A stretch of 25,565 nt of DNA, from positions 1 to 25,565 of the IMG/VR virus record IMGVR_UViG_3300007236_000051; one strand, given 5' to 3'. This DNA is from a virus. A program made the translations under genes and the position numbers. Positions within the stretch are counted from its first letter, which is position 1; each line of letters begins with the position of its first letter. The notes below the pieces were generated by a model. It did no database searches, was not told where the DNA came from, and worked only from the letters and a program-made list of their open reading frames with translations. Positions 1 to 5,723 of this stretch are shown here, one piece after another.

Positions 1-276
1 TTCTGATTTCCATTCTTGTGGTCGCACATCGTGTACTGGGATATTAAATGTAATGCATACCCCACGCAAAAAACCTCGGTGCGCCACAAGTTTATCCACT
101 CGAAATACCGATTCAAGATACACAACATCCGGCATGATTTCTTTAATTGCCAATATGATTTCGTTGTCGGTTAAATTTTTAAACTCAGTTATAATCACAT
201 TATGTATTTCTGGGTTAGATTGGGGCATCGCACAAAATGCCCCTTTAACACCAGGATCAATCCCCATAATCATCAT
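1..276 (-). CDS. RuvC-like Holliday junction resolvase (partial, cut by window edge)
   Basis: Reading frame open from ATG at 276 to the first base of the window; 92 codons are present and the C-terminus is missing. It starts MMIMGIDPGVKGAF, the first catalytic-Asp motif of the RuvC/RNase H fold (Asp7), followed by VVYLESV with a candidate second acidic residue (Glu55) and then VRPQEWK, resembling the Pro-x-x-Trp-Lys segment common in phage RuvC-type resolvases. The family cleaves branched DNA, which in phages resolves recombination or replication junctions before packaging. The start overlaps the stop of the upstream 72-aa gene as ATGA (translational coupling). Position at the end of a replication/recombination block fits. 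The remaining acidic residues lie outside the window, so activity cannot be judged. Confidence 0.8.
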   Translation of the reverse strand, partial: MMIMGIDPGVKGAFCAMPQSNPEIHNVIITEFKNLTDNEIILAIKEIMPDVVYLESVFRVDKLVAHRGFLRGVCITFNIPVHDVRPQEWKSE

Positions 277-491
277 AAAAATTGACTCCTACTCTTGATT
301 TGTTTAAGCAAATCATTGGTGGCCTCAGCTTTAACCGTGCCAACATTTGCTAGTTTAAGTTCACACAATAACTTTCCGTTTTCTTCAACTATGCGTTTAA
401 AAGTTGCTGAATACTTAGTTGTAGTCCCTTTAGGGTTATACACGAAAGACTTCCCTTGATATTCTGCGAAACTATCTTTTTTCAGGGGCAT
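273..491 (-). CDS. Hypothetical 72-aa protein
   Basis: I do not recognise this family. It is a small basic protein, probably cytoplasmic, with no membrane segment and no Cys motif. The ATG at 491 has a GAGGT ribosome binding site about 5 nt upstream that lies inside the cold-shock gene; the two genes overlap by 20 nt in different frames. Its stop overlaps the start of the RuvC-like gene as ATGA. Alternating hydrophobic/charged residues around 26-55 (KYSATFKRIV, LLCELKLANV) suggest a small beta-sheet protein. Being locked between a nucleic-acid-binding protein and a resolvase suggests a helper role in DNA metabolism, but that is inference from position only. Confidence 0.7.
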   Translation of the reverse strand: MPLKKDSFAEYQGKSFVYNPKGTTTKYSATFKRIVEENGKLLCELKLANVGTVKAEATNDLLKQIKSRSQFL

Positions 492-708
492 CTTCTACCT
501 CAACGGCCATAATTCTATTGTCTTTGTTATAAACTAGATTGAAGGCCACCTCTTTCCCTTCCAAAGGCACAAAGCCACTAACGCACTGACTGCAATGAAA
601 AAACTTCTCACTATCATGAATTGCTCCCTTTTCTCTATGTCGTATAAATCCATAGCCCTTATCTACAAAGTAGCGGTGGATTGTTCCAATGTTTTTTGGC
701 GTACCCAT
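472..708 (-). CDS. Cold-shock-domain protein (CspA-like)
   Basis: A 78-aa single-domain protein matching the cold-shock fold: GTIHRYFVDKGYGFIRH carries the RNP1-type motif KGYGFI (residues 17-22), EKFFHCS (35-40) matches RNP2, and PLEGKEVAFNLVY aligns with the later strands of CspA, followed by the usual AVEVE end. CspA-type proteins are about 70 aa and bind single-stranded RNA/DNA, melting secondary structure. Two Cys residues (39, 42) around RNP2 are unusual for the family. The start at 708 has only a weak, distant AAAGG upstream, so translation may depend on the SSB-like gene that ends 3 nt earlier. It could support replication as an ssDNA/RNA chaperone or help translation of phage mRNA; the sequence does not decide. 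Confidence 0.85.
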   Translation of the reverse strand: MGTPKNIGTIHRYFVDKGYGFIRHREKGAIHDSEKFFHCSQCVSGFVPLEGKEVAFNLVYNKDNRIMAVEVEDAPEKR

Positions 709-710
709 AA

Positions 711-1286
711 TTAAAATGGTGCCTTTTCAGTGTTTTCAGCCTCTGGCTTCTTCTCCAAGTCTTTAAGAGGTTTAACGTCATCAATATTAATTTGTGGCTC
801 ATTGTCATTTATAACCGCCTTTGCACGCATTGTTTTTACATAGTTAGGAACTTCACCTTTAAGAACGTCCTCTGATTTAATTGAATTACCATCTTGTGCT
901 GGTAGAATAGCCGATATATTCACGTATTTTTCATTATGAATAATGTTTAATGTTGCTTTTTTACCTACACATTGTGAAAAATTAAATTTTGATCGATCCT
1001 CATCTTTTAATTTTTTAGCTGACCAAGATTCATATAACATTCCAAATTTACTTTTTGGGTGCACGCTCATGGTATAAATATCAAGGTGCAACATTTGTTC
1101 ATTTGTTTGCGTATTCCGTTGCTCAACCTCAAACCCAATAATAAATTTATTTTTAATTCCATATTCAGTTTTGTGTGGGCCAACATTCCATACCCCAACA
1201 CAAATTGCGTTATGTAAACCGGGCTTTATTTTTTCATACTCTTTTTCTTTATGTGTTACTACTAAATTATCAAAATCAAAATCCAT
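711..1286 (-). CDS. Single-stranded DNA-binding-like phage protein
   Basis: 191 aa. The N-terminal two thirds (about 15-130) read like the phage OB-fold SSB-type family: KIKPGLHNAICVGVWNVG, then KFIIGFEVEQ, a YTMSVHPKSKFGMLYESW segment and FSQCVGKKATLNIIH. The C-terminal 60 residues are low-complexity, charged and end EAENTEKAPF; the terminal Pro-Phe recalls the protein-docking tip of bacterial SSBs (IPF), although this tail is mixed charge instead of strongly acidic. Expected role: coat ssDNA during replication and annealing. It has a good AAGGAGT ribosome binding site before ATG 1286 and sits between the replication genes and the cold-shock protein. The family call is by pattern recognition; DNA binding is inferred. 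Confidence 0.65.
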   Translation of the reverse strand: MDFDFDNLVVTHKEKEYEKIKPGLHNAICVGVWNVGPHKTEYGIKNKFIIGFEVEQRNTQTNEQMLHLDIYTMSVHPKSKFGMLYESWSAKKLKDEDRSKFNFSQCVGKKATLNIIHNEKYVNISAILPAQDGNSIKSEDVLKGEVPNYVKTMRAKAVINDNEPQINIDDVKPLKDLEKKPEAENTEKAPF

Positions 1287-1317
1287 TTTTTTTACTCCTT
1301 TGTTTATTGTTTTTAAA

Positions 1318-1911
1318 TTAAGAACTTATAGGCTCCTCCTTTTTGCATAACTCAATTATTGATTCGTAGTGCGTCTGTATGTACTGCTTCATCTGTTCTT
1401 GTCGTTTTTTTGCGTATATGTTTTTAGTTCCCATCGCCTCAAACATATTTTGTTCGGCTAATAATTTGTTAGCCACAAGTGCCCCTGAGTTAATAAGGGA
1501 ATACACCTTATCGGGGCAACATTTAAACCAAGCAACTAAACTGCATGCTAACTGGCCATTAGCCGCCGCTTGCTTTGTAATTTCTTTTGGTTCACTTAAA
1601 AGCCTCATCGCATTTTGCTGTTCTTTATCTCGATAATAATCTTCTTTTAAGTCGTTGCATATTATTGCAATTTCTTTAGCTGATGGGGTTCGTGGAACTT
1701 CACTTGTATGCCCATTCTTATCTGTCGAGGTTCGAACAAACTTGTGTTTAGTTGAGGTAGCATCTTTAATACCTTTTAGTATTAGTTCTTCTTCACCAAT
1801 TTCTTCCAATAAATAATTCATCATAGTAGTGGCTTGAAAAACACTAGGCTGTTCATTATGAATTGAACATAAGGATTGGTAATAATTAGAAAATACTTCC
1901 TTGAAACTCAT
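1318..1911 (-). CDS. Hypothetical 197-aa protein (possible helicase-loader position)
   Basis: I do not recognise the family. The protein is mostly predicted helical and soluble, with a charged C-terminus (KKRQEQMKQYIQ, ELCKKEEPISS) and no Walker A motif, so it is not a DnaC/lambda-P type ATPase by sequence. The start at 1911 overlaps the stop of the replisome-organiser-like gene as ATGA, indicating coupled, roughly equimolar translation. In many phages the slot straight after an O-like protein holds a helicase loader, and small non-ATPase loaders exist (the SPP1 gp39 type), which makes loader or adaptor a reasonable positional guess only. It contains five Cys but no recognisable zinc ligand spacing. 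Confidence 0.75.
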   Translation of the reverse strand: MSFKEVFSNYYQSLCSIHNEQPSVFQATTMMNYLLEEIGEEELILKGIKDATSTKHKFVRTSTDKNGHTSEVPRTPSAKEIAIICNDLKEDYYRDKEQQNAMRLLSEPKEITKQAAANGQLACSLVAWFKCCPDKVYSLINSGALVANKLLAEQNMFEAMGTKNIYAKKRQEQMKQYIQTHYESIIELCKKEEPISS

Positions 1912-2555
1912 GATATTGCTTTCATCCCTTCAATAAAATTAATTTGCGCTTTGTCTTTGTAGTTCAGTTGTGTAACGTTTTTTTGATCATTTTTTGAATA
2001 AAACCCTTCAAGTATTTTTAAATAAGAAGATGTTCGGCAAAAAATAAAATCAAAAGTTATTTTCCAGCCATTATTGTTGTTCCCAAAAAAATAATCATTT
2101 TGTGCTACTGCTTCTAAAATCTTATCTAAGCAAAACTCTTTTTCTGTAAGTCTGGCCCTTATTCCAGCTTTTCTTTGCTCATTTAACTTAATTATTTGGG
2201 CTAACCCATGTTGAGCGGCAAATTCATTCCACTGATTTAAAATATCTTTGTATGGCACTGTGGCTACTGGTATTAAAGCCTGTTGTTGTGGCTCAGGCTC
2301 TATTGGCGTGGAATCTAATTCTTGATCTATTGCATTATTTAAACTAATAACTTTGTATGTTTCATGAAATGTGCATTGAATTAATTTGGCCTCTAACAAT
2401 GCAATCATATGCCGCCTAAATGTAGCCTTATCACACTTAAACGGCATTTGGCACATTAATGATTCGTGGGTGGTGTATTCTATTTCTTTTTTTTCATATA
2501 CCGTGCAAAAAATTTGCAAAGTAAGTTTCTTGTTAATGAAGTTTAAAATACTCAT
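1908..2555 (-). CDS. Replisome organiser / phage replication initiation protein
   Basis: 215 aa from ATG 2555. Residues 1-65 look like a winged-helix DNA-binding domain (LQIFCTVYEKKEIEYTTHES, then CDKATFRRHMIALLEAKLI as recognition/dimer helices). A Pro/Gln-rich linker (80-100) leads to a C-terminal domain with the pattern typical of phage replication proteins: ILNQWNEFAAQHGL, ARLTEKEF, QNDYFFG...GWKITFDFIF...LKILEGFY. Such proteins bind the phage origin and recruit the helicase or its loader. A longer frame begins at 2591, but the ATG at 2555 overlaps the upstream stop as ATGA and has GAGGTTTGGA just before it, so I prefer it. The origin itself was not recognised; in related phages it often lies inside this gene. 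Confidence 0.75.
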   Translation of the reverse strand: MSILNFINKKLTLQIFCTVYEKKEIEYTTHESLMCQMPFKCDKATFRRHMIALLEAKLIQCTFHETYKVISLNNAIDQELDSTPIEPEPQQQALIPVATVPYKDILNQWNEFAAQHGLAQIIKLNEQRKAGIRARLTEKEFCLDKILEAVAQNDYFFGNNNNGWKITFDFIFCRTSSYLKILEGFYSKNDQKNVTQLNYKDKAQINFIEGMKAIS

Positions 2556-3361
2556 ATTCCAAACCTCGATTGACCGTGAATGTATTTGCAACTGTGATAA
2601 TGACTACATGCTGATGGGCTGCATTGCCATGACCCCTTAGCTGCTGGTAAAAATATACCTTTTTCAATGCTTTCGGTAACGACTCTTAATGTATTAATTA
2701 ATGGGGTAATTGAATTTTCATTATGTTCAGTTGATATTTTTTTAAATAATGTCTCATGCCCCTTAGTTTTAGTATGCTTGGTTACGTAATTGTGAAACTC
2801 AAGTTTTGGAAAATTGTCAAAATATACACGATGTATTAATGCATAAGCCATTAATTGTATATCGACATCAGTTTCTAATTGGGTTTTTGGCTTCCCTGTG
2901 ACTTTATAATCAATAACTCTATTGTCATCCGTAATGCAATCAATAATTGCTTTTAATGGCTTTGCTATGCCAGGAATTTGTATGTTATATTCCGATTCAG
3001 TTTCAATTGGAATAACGTCTTTTGTGTTAATTGCCAATTGATCTATTGCCACCATTAAACTATCTTTAGCATCACCTTTTGTTTTAGATAAATTGTCCTT
3101 TTCATCTTTTTTATATGTAATTTCACTATCAAATCTTGAATCCAAATCGTTACTTGCAATTTCTTTTAGCTCATCTAAGCATAAATCAGTCTTAGTCACC
3201 TTTTTTTGGATATTATTAGTTTCCGCAACCTTATGAAACGCTGATCCTTTTATCATGGAAACATTTGGTGGCTGTTTAATGCCTTCGATATATTGTAGCC
3301 GGTATGCCTCCCCACACCCCAAATACTTATTAATTTGGGATATTGATATGTGTTTAGCCAT
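2552..3361 (-). CDS. PD-(D/E)XK nuclease, Cas4/RecB-like with probable Fe-S cluster
   Basis: 269 aa. Motifs in order: QINKYLGCGEAYRLQY with Cys16; GSAFHKVAE (His43, the GxxxH motif); AIIDCITDDNRVIDYK with Asp141 and Asp151-x-Lys153, the metal-binding and catalytic PD-(D/E)XK residues; VDIQLMAYAL, the Q-x-x-x-Y motif; and a C-terminal cluster W-x-CSPSACSHYHSC with Cys247, Cys252 and Cys258. One N-terminal plus three C-terminal Cys is the arrangement of Cas4/AddB-type nucleases that hold a 4Fe-4S cluster. Likely role: exonuclease making 3' ssDNA for recombination or DNA end processing. ATG 3361 follows AAGGAGGTACATTATT and overlaps the upstream gene by 8 nt. No Cas1/Cas2 is nearby, so this is a phage recombination enzyme, not part of a visible CRISPR locus. 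Confidence 0.85.
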   Translation of the reverse strand: MAKHISISQINKYLGCGEAYRLQYIEGIKQPPNVSMIKGSAFHKVAETNNIQKKVTKTDLCLDELKEIASNDLDSRFDSEITYKKDEKDNLSKTKGDAKDSLMVAIDQLAINTKDVIPIETESEYNIQIPGIAKPLKAIIDCITDDNRVIDYKVTGKPKTQLETDVDIQLMAYALIHRVYFDNFPKLEFHNYVTKHTKTKGHETLFKKISTEHNENSITPLINTLRVVTESIEKGIFLPAAKGSWQCSPSACSHYHSCKYIHGQSRFGI

Positions 3362-3764
3362 AATAATGTACCTCCTTATCTAAATAATCATTTAACAATT
3401 CCTCTAACTCGTGATAAAAGTTAGACGGCAAATCACCTGATTCATATTGCTTTACATAAAGTAGTACTAGCCTTTCAGCTTCCAATAAAAAGTCGGTTAC
3501 GTGATATGGGACATCGTTATTTCCTATAGCGATTAATGCCCTCGTAATGAATTCTAATAACAAGCCTAGTTTTTTCCCAAGCTCAGTTAATTTTTTAATT
3601 TCAGCACTTATAATGTAGGAATGATCTGTTACCCCTATATTAATAATATTAATAAGTAACTTTTCACGTAATTCCCATAAATCCTCGCCAATTTCCAAGA
3701 CATCAGCACAAAATGCTTCTACGTCGGATAATTCACGATATATATTTGCTTGATCCATGCACAA
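3354..3764 (-). CDS. Hypothetical 136-aa helical acidic protein
   Basis: No family recognised. The sequence is almost wholly predicted alpha-helical, Leu/Ile- and Glu-rich (VEAFCADVLEIGEDLWELRE, LTELGKKLGLLLEFITRALI), with a C-terminal ELEELLNDYLDKEVHYYG; it could be a helical-bundle protein. Two starts compete: TTG at 3764, about 6 nt after GAGG, and ATG at 3758, 12 nt after it; the spacing favours TTG, codon preference favours ATG. It is the first gene after a 120-bp gap and is joined to the nuclease gene by an 8-nt overlap, so it probably opens the replication/recombination transcription unit. Function could be regulatory or an accessory of the nuclease; unknown. Confidence 0.7.
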   Translation of the reverse strand: MCMDQANIYRELSDVEAFCADVLEIGEDLWELREKLLINIINIGVTDHSYIISAEIKKLTELGKKLGLLLEFITRALIAIGNNDVPYHVTDFLLEAERLVLLYVKQYESGDLPSNFYHELEELLNDYLDKEVHYYG

Positions 3765-3884
3765 ACAATACCTCGAGGGCTATGTAAACATACAAGTTAC
3801 ACACGTTTTTGCTATTAGCTATTAAAGGATTTGGGTTAGCCTCAATACGTATCGATTGTTTTTAATATGTCCAAACAATAAACA
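3765..3884 (-). other. Intergenic gap with an inverted repeat; probable regulatory region of the replication block
   Basis: This 120-bp AT-rich gap separates the membrane/lysis genes from the replication block. It holds a perfect 7-bp inverted repeat (ATTGTTT at 3855-3861 and AAACAAT at 3873-3879, 11-nt spacer) not followed by a T-run, so it is not a typical terminator. Beside it are interleaved palindromes TACGTA and ATCGAT (about 3845-3856). I could not find a convincing -35/-10 pair at normal spacing; the best -35-like box on the minus strand is TTGAGG with no good -10. A phage-specific or regulator-dependent promoter/operator is possible. Confidence 0.35.
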
Positions 3885-4160
3885 CTATAATTTCGTTAAT
3901 AAAATGAGGCTAAAAAAGCTGATGAACACCAATATTAAACCAGTACCTATTACCATATTACGTTCAATGGATTTAAAACCATTTGAAAAGTGATTAAATT
4001 TTTCATTAAAAGTGCTTACTTGCACATCAATATCGTTCCATCTTTTCAGGGTTAAATCTTTCGTTTGCTGCATATCTAATTTTATTATATCGATTTCTCT
4101 TTGTAACCCAGACAAGATCTCGACATACTCTTGTTCATTAATTTTTTTTTGGTTTTGCAT
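3885..4160 (-). CDS. Small coiled-coil protein with C-terminal membrane anchor (XhlA-like topology)
   Basis: 91 aa from ATG 4160 (MQNQKKINEQEY). An upstream ATG at 4235 is in frame but would overlap the DUF7220-like gene by nearly 100 nt; ATG 4160 has CAGGTG about 8 nt upstream and overlaps by 23 nt. Residues 1-65 are charged helix/coiled coil (VEILSGLQREIDIIKLDMQQ, IDVQVSTFNEKFNHF) and residues about 69-91 form a hydrophobic membrane segment (MVIGTGLILVFISFFSLILL) ending in TKL. Short helical domain plus C-terminal anchor is the layout of XhlA-type hemolysin/holin accessory proteins, usually 80-90 aa. A role in lysis or in the host membrane is likely from topology and neighbours; the exact family is not proven. 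Confidence 0.65.
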   Translation of the reverse strand: MQNQKKINEQEYVEILSGLQREIDIIKLDMQQTKDLTLKRWNDIDVQVSTFNEKFNHFSNGFKSIERNMVIGTGLILVFISFFSLILLTKL

Positions 4161-4428
4161 TATTGAACACCTGCTTTGTAAAAAGTACAATAGCCTCAAA
4201 CACCTTCGTTGTAAAAAGCACAATAGACTCCCCATATTTATTGAATATTCTTCGTTGAATATAGGTGCCTACCGCATTATAAATTTGTAATCCAATCGCA
4301 ATTTGTAATCCAATAGAAATGTCAATTCCAAACCATTTTTTTGCAACATAAATGCCGCACGCATTCCCAATATTGTCCCTAATAATTGTGATGAACGTCT
4401 CAACAACGCTTCCGGTTTTGGATTGCAT
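4138..4428 (-). CDS. DUF7220-like phage membrane protein
   Basis: 96 aa. The opening MQSKTGSVVETF and the later VGTYIQRRIFNKYGE match the pattern I know from DUF7220 phage proteins (start MQSKxGSxxE, end RSYxxRRLFN). Two hydrophobic stretches (about 14-30 and 35-58, IDISIGLQIAIGLQIY) look membrane-embedded. The last 30 residues contain an in-frame 11-residue duplication (ESIVLFTTKVF / EAIVLFTKQVF). No ribosome binding site of normal spacing precedes ATG 4428; instead an extended -10 element ends 6 nt before it. Function of the family is unknown; holin or another inner-membrane role is possible given the lysis-like neighbourhood. Confidence 0.7.
   Translation of the reverse strand: MQSKTGSVVETFITIIRDNIGNACGIYVAKKWFGIDISIGLQIAIGLQIYNAVGTYIQRRIFNKYGESIVLFTTKVFEAIVLFTKQVFNNAKPKKN
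4165..4230 (-). repeat. 33-bp tandem duplication inside the DUF7220-like gene
   Basis: Two adjacent 33-nt units, identical at 28 of 33 positions by eye, keep the reading frame and duplicate 11 residues (ESIVLFTTKVF then EAIVLFTKQVF). The second unit supplies the CAGGTG that serves as ribosome binding site for the next gene at 4160. Confidence 0.8.
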
Positions 4429-4434
4429 GGCCCC

Positions 4435-4443
4435 ATTATAACA
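4435..4443 (-). promoter_or_regulatory. Extended -10 promoter element (TGTTATAAT)
   Basis: On the minus strand TGTTATAAT is a perfect TGnTATAAT extended -10, directly after the T-rich tail of the intrinsic terminator. No -35 box is seen at 17 nt, which extended -10 promoters can do without. The ATG of the DUF7220-like gene begins 7 nt past the -10, so the expected transcript would start at or very near the initiation codon. Promoter activity is inference. Confidence 0.4.
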
Positions 4444-4472
4444 AACAAAAAACCCTTCGGCTAGAAAGGGTT
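4443..4472 (-). terminator. Rho-independent terminator
   Basis: On the minus strand AACCCTT, an 8-nt loop, AAGGGTT, then TTTTG TTTG: a 7-bp stem with three G-C pairs followed by a T-rich tail. It lies 49 nt after the stop of the 158-aa gene and closes the structural/lysis transcript before the membrane genes at 4428-3885. Confidence 0.8.
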
Positions 4473-4520
4473 AATTGATTTATATAAATGAGTTATTTTA
4501 TTTTTTTTTTGTTATGTTCA

Positions 4521-4997
4521 TTATACTTGCGACTGGCCATATTTCCAAGCCATTAATACTAATCGCAAATCTTTGGGGCTATAATTTGTTTTTTCTGATA
4601 TTAATGCTGGGGCATAATGTTTTAAAAAAATATTATTTAGTTCATTGCAATAATACCTATCATCATCTTGTATCTTAATACCAAAGAATCCAAGCATTGC
4701 GCCTTTATAATCATAACCTTTTCCTATTTGACCTTGTAGTTCATTGTAATATGCCCTAAATTGATCGTCTCGTGGCACTTCAAATGTTATCGAATACCCA
4801 ACCTTAGTTGACGGCTTTCTATTGCGCACAACACCTTTAAATACAACTGATTCATAATACCAATCATCAATTAATGTGCTAGCATGAAAATACTTATCAT
4901 TGGTTTTCATTTTGATAATATTGCTACCTATTACACGGTAATCAAAAATAGAAAATTTAGTGCCGTGAAAATTATGTGTGATTTTAATTTTATCCAT
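4521..4997 (-). CDS. Putative permuted NlpC/P60 (YiiX/DUF830-like) cysteine peptidase or amidase
   Basis: 158 aa. Motif order fits circularly permuted papain-like enzymes: FHASTLID with candidate His38, WYYESVVFKGVV with Glu49, then QIGKGYDYKGAMLGFFG and YYCNEL with candidate nucleophile Cys117. In permuted NlpC/P60 proteins the His-containing strand precedes the Cys helix and a GYDY-like segment is common. Substrate could be a peptide/amide bond in peptidoglycan or an acylated group. No signal peptide or membrane span is seen. ATG 4997 follows GGAGAG and overlaps the upstream membrane-protein gene by 8 nt; a terminator follows. As no other lysis enzyme is recognisable here, it is the best endolysin candidate, but the fold assignment is from motifs only. 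Confidence 0.5.
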   Translation of the reverse strand: MDKIKITHNFHGTKFSIFDYRVIGSNIIKMKTNDKYFHASTLIDDWYYESVVFKGVVRNRKPSTKVGYSITFEVPRDDQFRAYYNELQGQIGKGYDYKGAMLGFFGIKIQDDDRYYCNELNNIFLKHYAPALISEKTNYSPKDLRLVLMAWKYGQSQV

Positions 4998-5310
4998 GAC
5001 TCTCCAACTTCATCTTAATAAATAACTCTAATTTACCTTCAATACCAGATAATGTTTTATTCATTGCGTTCATCCGCTCATGTAATTTTTCTTTGTCTTT
5101 TTCAGCTTCACTTTGAACTTTATCCAAATGGTCTTTAAAGGTTTTAAAGTCTTCCTTCAATTCATTTATGTCATTACTATTCTTTTTCAAAAAAAACGCA
5201 AACCCAAAAAGTAAAAATAAAAACATCACAAAAATACCTAATGACAAGTTATATCGCATAATGGCAGGTATCCCCATAGCCATTATGCTTATTGGATCAG
5301 GGCCTACCAC
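4990..5310 (-). CDS. N-terminally anchored coiled-coil membrane protein (spanin/holin-like topology)
   Basis: 106 aa with a GTG start at 5310, chosen because GAGGTGA lies about 5 nt upstream; the GTG overlaps the end region of the upstream 50-aa gene. Residues about 20-42 form one strong membrane segment (LSLGIFVMFLFLLFGFAFF) followed by lysines and a long charged helix to the C-terminus (IDELK-type heptads: DINELKEDFKTF, AEKDKEKLHERM, SGIEGKLELF). One N-terminal anchor plus a coiled coil is the plan of inner-membrane spanin subunits (Rz), and also of some accessory holins. No lipobox partner (Rz1) was found overlapping it. Neighbouring the peptidase-like gene, a lysis role is likely but unproven. 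Confidence 0.65.
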   Translation of the reverse strand: MVGPDPISIMAMGIPAIMRYNLSLGIFVMFLFLLFGFAFFLKKNSNDINELKEDFKTFKDHLDKVQSEAEKDKEKLHERMNAMNKTLSGIEGKLELFIKMKLESHG

Positions 5311-5449
5311 GCTTCACCTCGGTTGTGTTACGTAACTTGATTGGATGGCCACATCTAATTACTTTACTTTGTGTTTTTTGAACTTGGTTCTTTGCTCGTT
5401 TAAGTGGGTTCGGTTGTGGTGGCAACCCGAACCTAATTCTAATGTTCAT
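5297..5449 (-). CDS. Small basic protein, 50 aa
   Basis: A 50-codon frame from ATG 5449 to TGA at 5297-5299, preceded by AGAAAGGA about 9 nt upstream. The product begins MNIRIRFGLPPQPNPLKRAK and ends RNTTEVKRGRP; it is strongly basic, Pro/Gln-rich near the N-terminus, with a single CGH motif around residue 33. The frame fills an otherwise empty stretch and its stop lies just inside the GTG-started membrane-protein gene, the usual overlap style of this genome. Family not recognised. It joins two other small Lys/Arg-rich proteins encoded just upstream, suggesting a set of nucleic-acid- or virion-associated peptides. Confidence 0.55.
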   Translation of the reverse strand: MNIRIRFGLPPQPNPLKRAKNQVQKTQSKVIRCGHPIKLRNTTEVKRGRP

Positions 5450-5467
5450 TGCACATTCCTTTCTGGT

Positions 5468-5506
5468 TTACCATTTGACTTTATTGGCCCAATAAGCCGC
5501 ACTCAT
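5468..5506 (-). CDS. Possible 12-residue micro-ORF
   Basis: ATG at 5506 overlaps the stop of the 72-aa gene as ATGA and reads MSAAYWANKVKW then TAA. The coupling overlap matches that of bona fide genes here, but 12 codons give no coding statistics, and no dedicated ribosome binding site is evident. It could simply be chance. Confidence 0.15.
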   Translation of the reverse strand: MSAAYWANKVKW

Positions 5507-5721
5507 TTTGCCCTCACAGATTTTTTGCCACGACACCCCCATGCCTTACGTCGTACTTTAACTTTTTCAGTTTGTTTTTGGCCGCTTGATCTTGCACAAT
5601 AAGCATCCCCCCTTTTAGTTCCTTTAGCAGACGTTCGTTTGTGGGTTTTTCCTGCACTATCTTTATACGTTGTCCCATTAGCATATTTAACACTTGCAGG
5701 AACCTTTTTTTTGCGCTTCAT
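5503..5721 (-). CDS. Small Lys/Arg-rich phage protein (72 aa)
   Basis: 72 aa, very basic (MKRKKKVPASVKYANGTTY, then GTKRGDAYCARSSGQ and VKVRRKAWGCRGKKS). The GTKRGDAYCARS and WxCxGKKS blocks recall a group of small basic proteins I have seen in phages near internal virion genes, of unknown function; I cannot give a validated family name. Two Cys (about 41 and 63) might pair or bind metal with too few other ligands for a classical zinc finger. AAGGAAA precedes ATG 5721 and the upstream 31-aa gene ends 2 nt away. DNA-binding or virion packaging is inference from charge and position. Confidence 0.7.
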   Translation of the reverse strand: MKRKKKVPASVKYANGTTYKDSAGKTHKRTSAKGTKRGDAYCARSSGQKQTEKVKVRRKAWGCRGKKSVRAK

Positions 5722-5723
5722 AT

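Noticed and set aside
53-298. Plus-strand open frame of 81 codons, and further plus-strand frames throughout (for example 1379-1636, 4012-4290, 8150-8395, 19003-19311)
   Set aside because: All lie opposite well-supported minus-strand genes, lack ribosome binding sites and show no domain pattern; the first covers the truncated RuvC-like gene.
4500-4511. Run of T on the plus strand considered as a second terminator tail
   Set aside because: No stable stem precedes it on either strand; it is just a homopolymer between the 158-aa stop and the true terminator.
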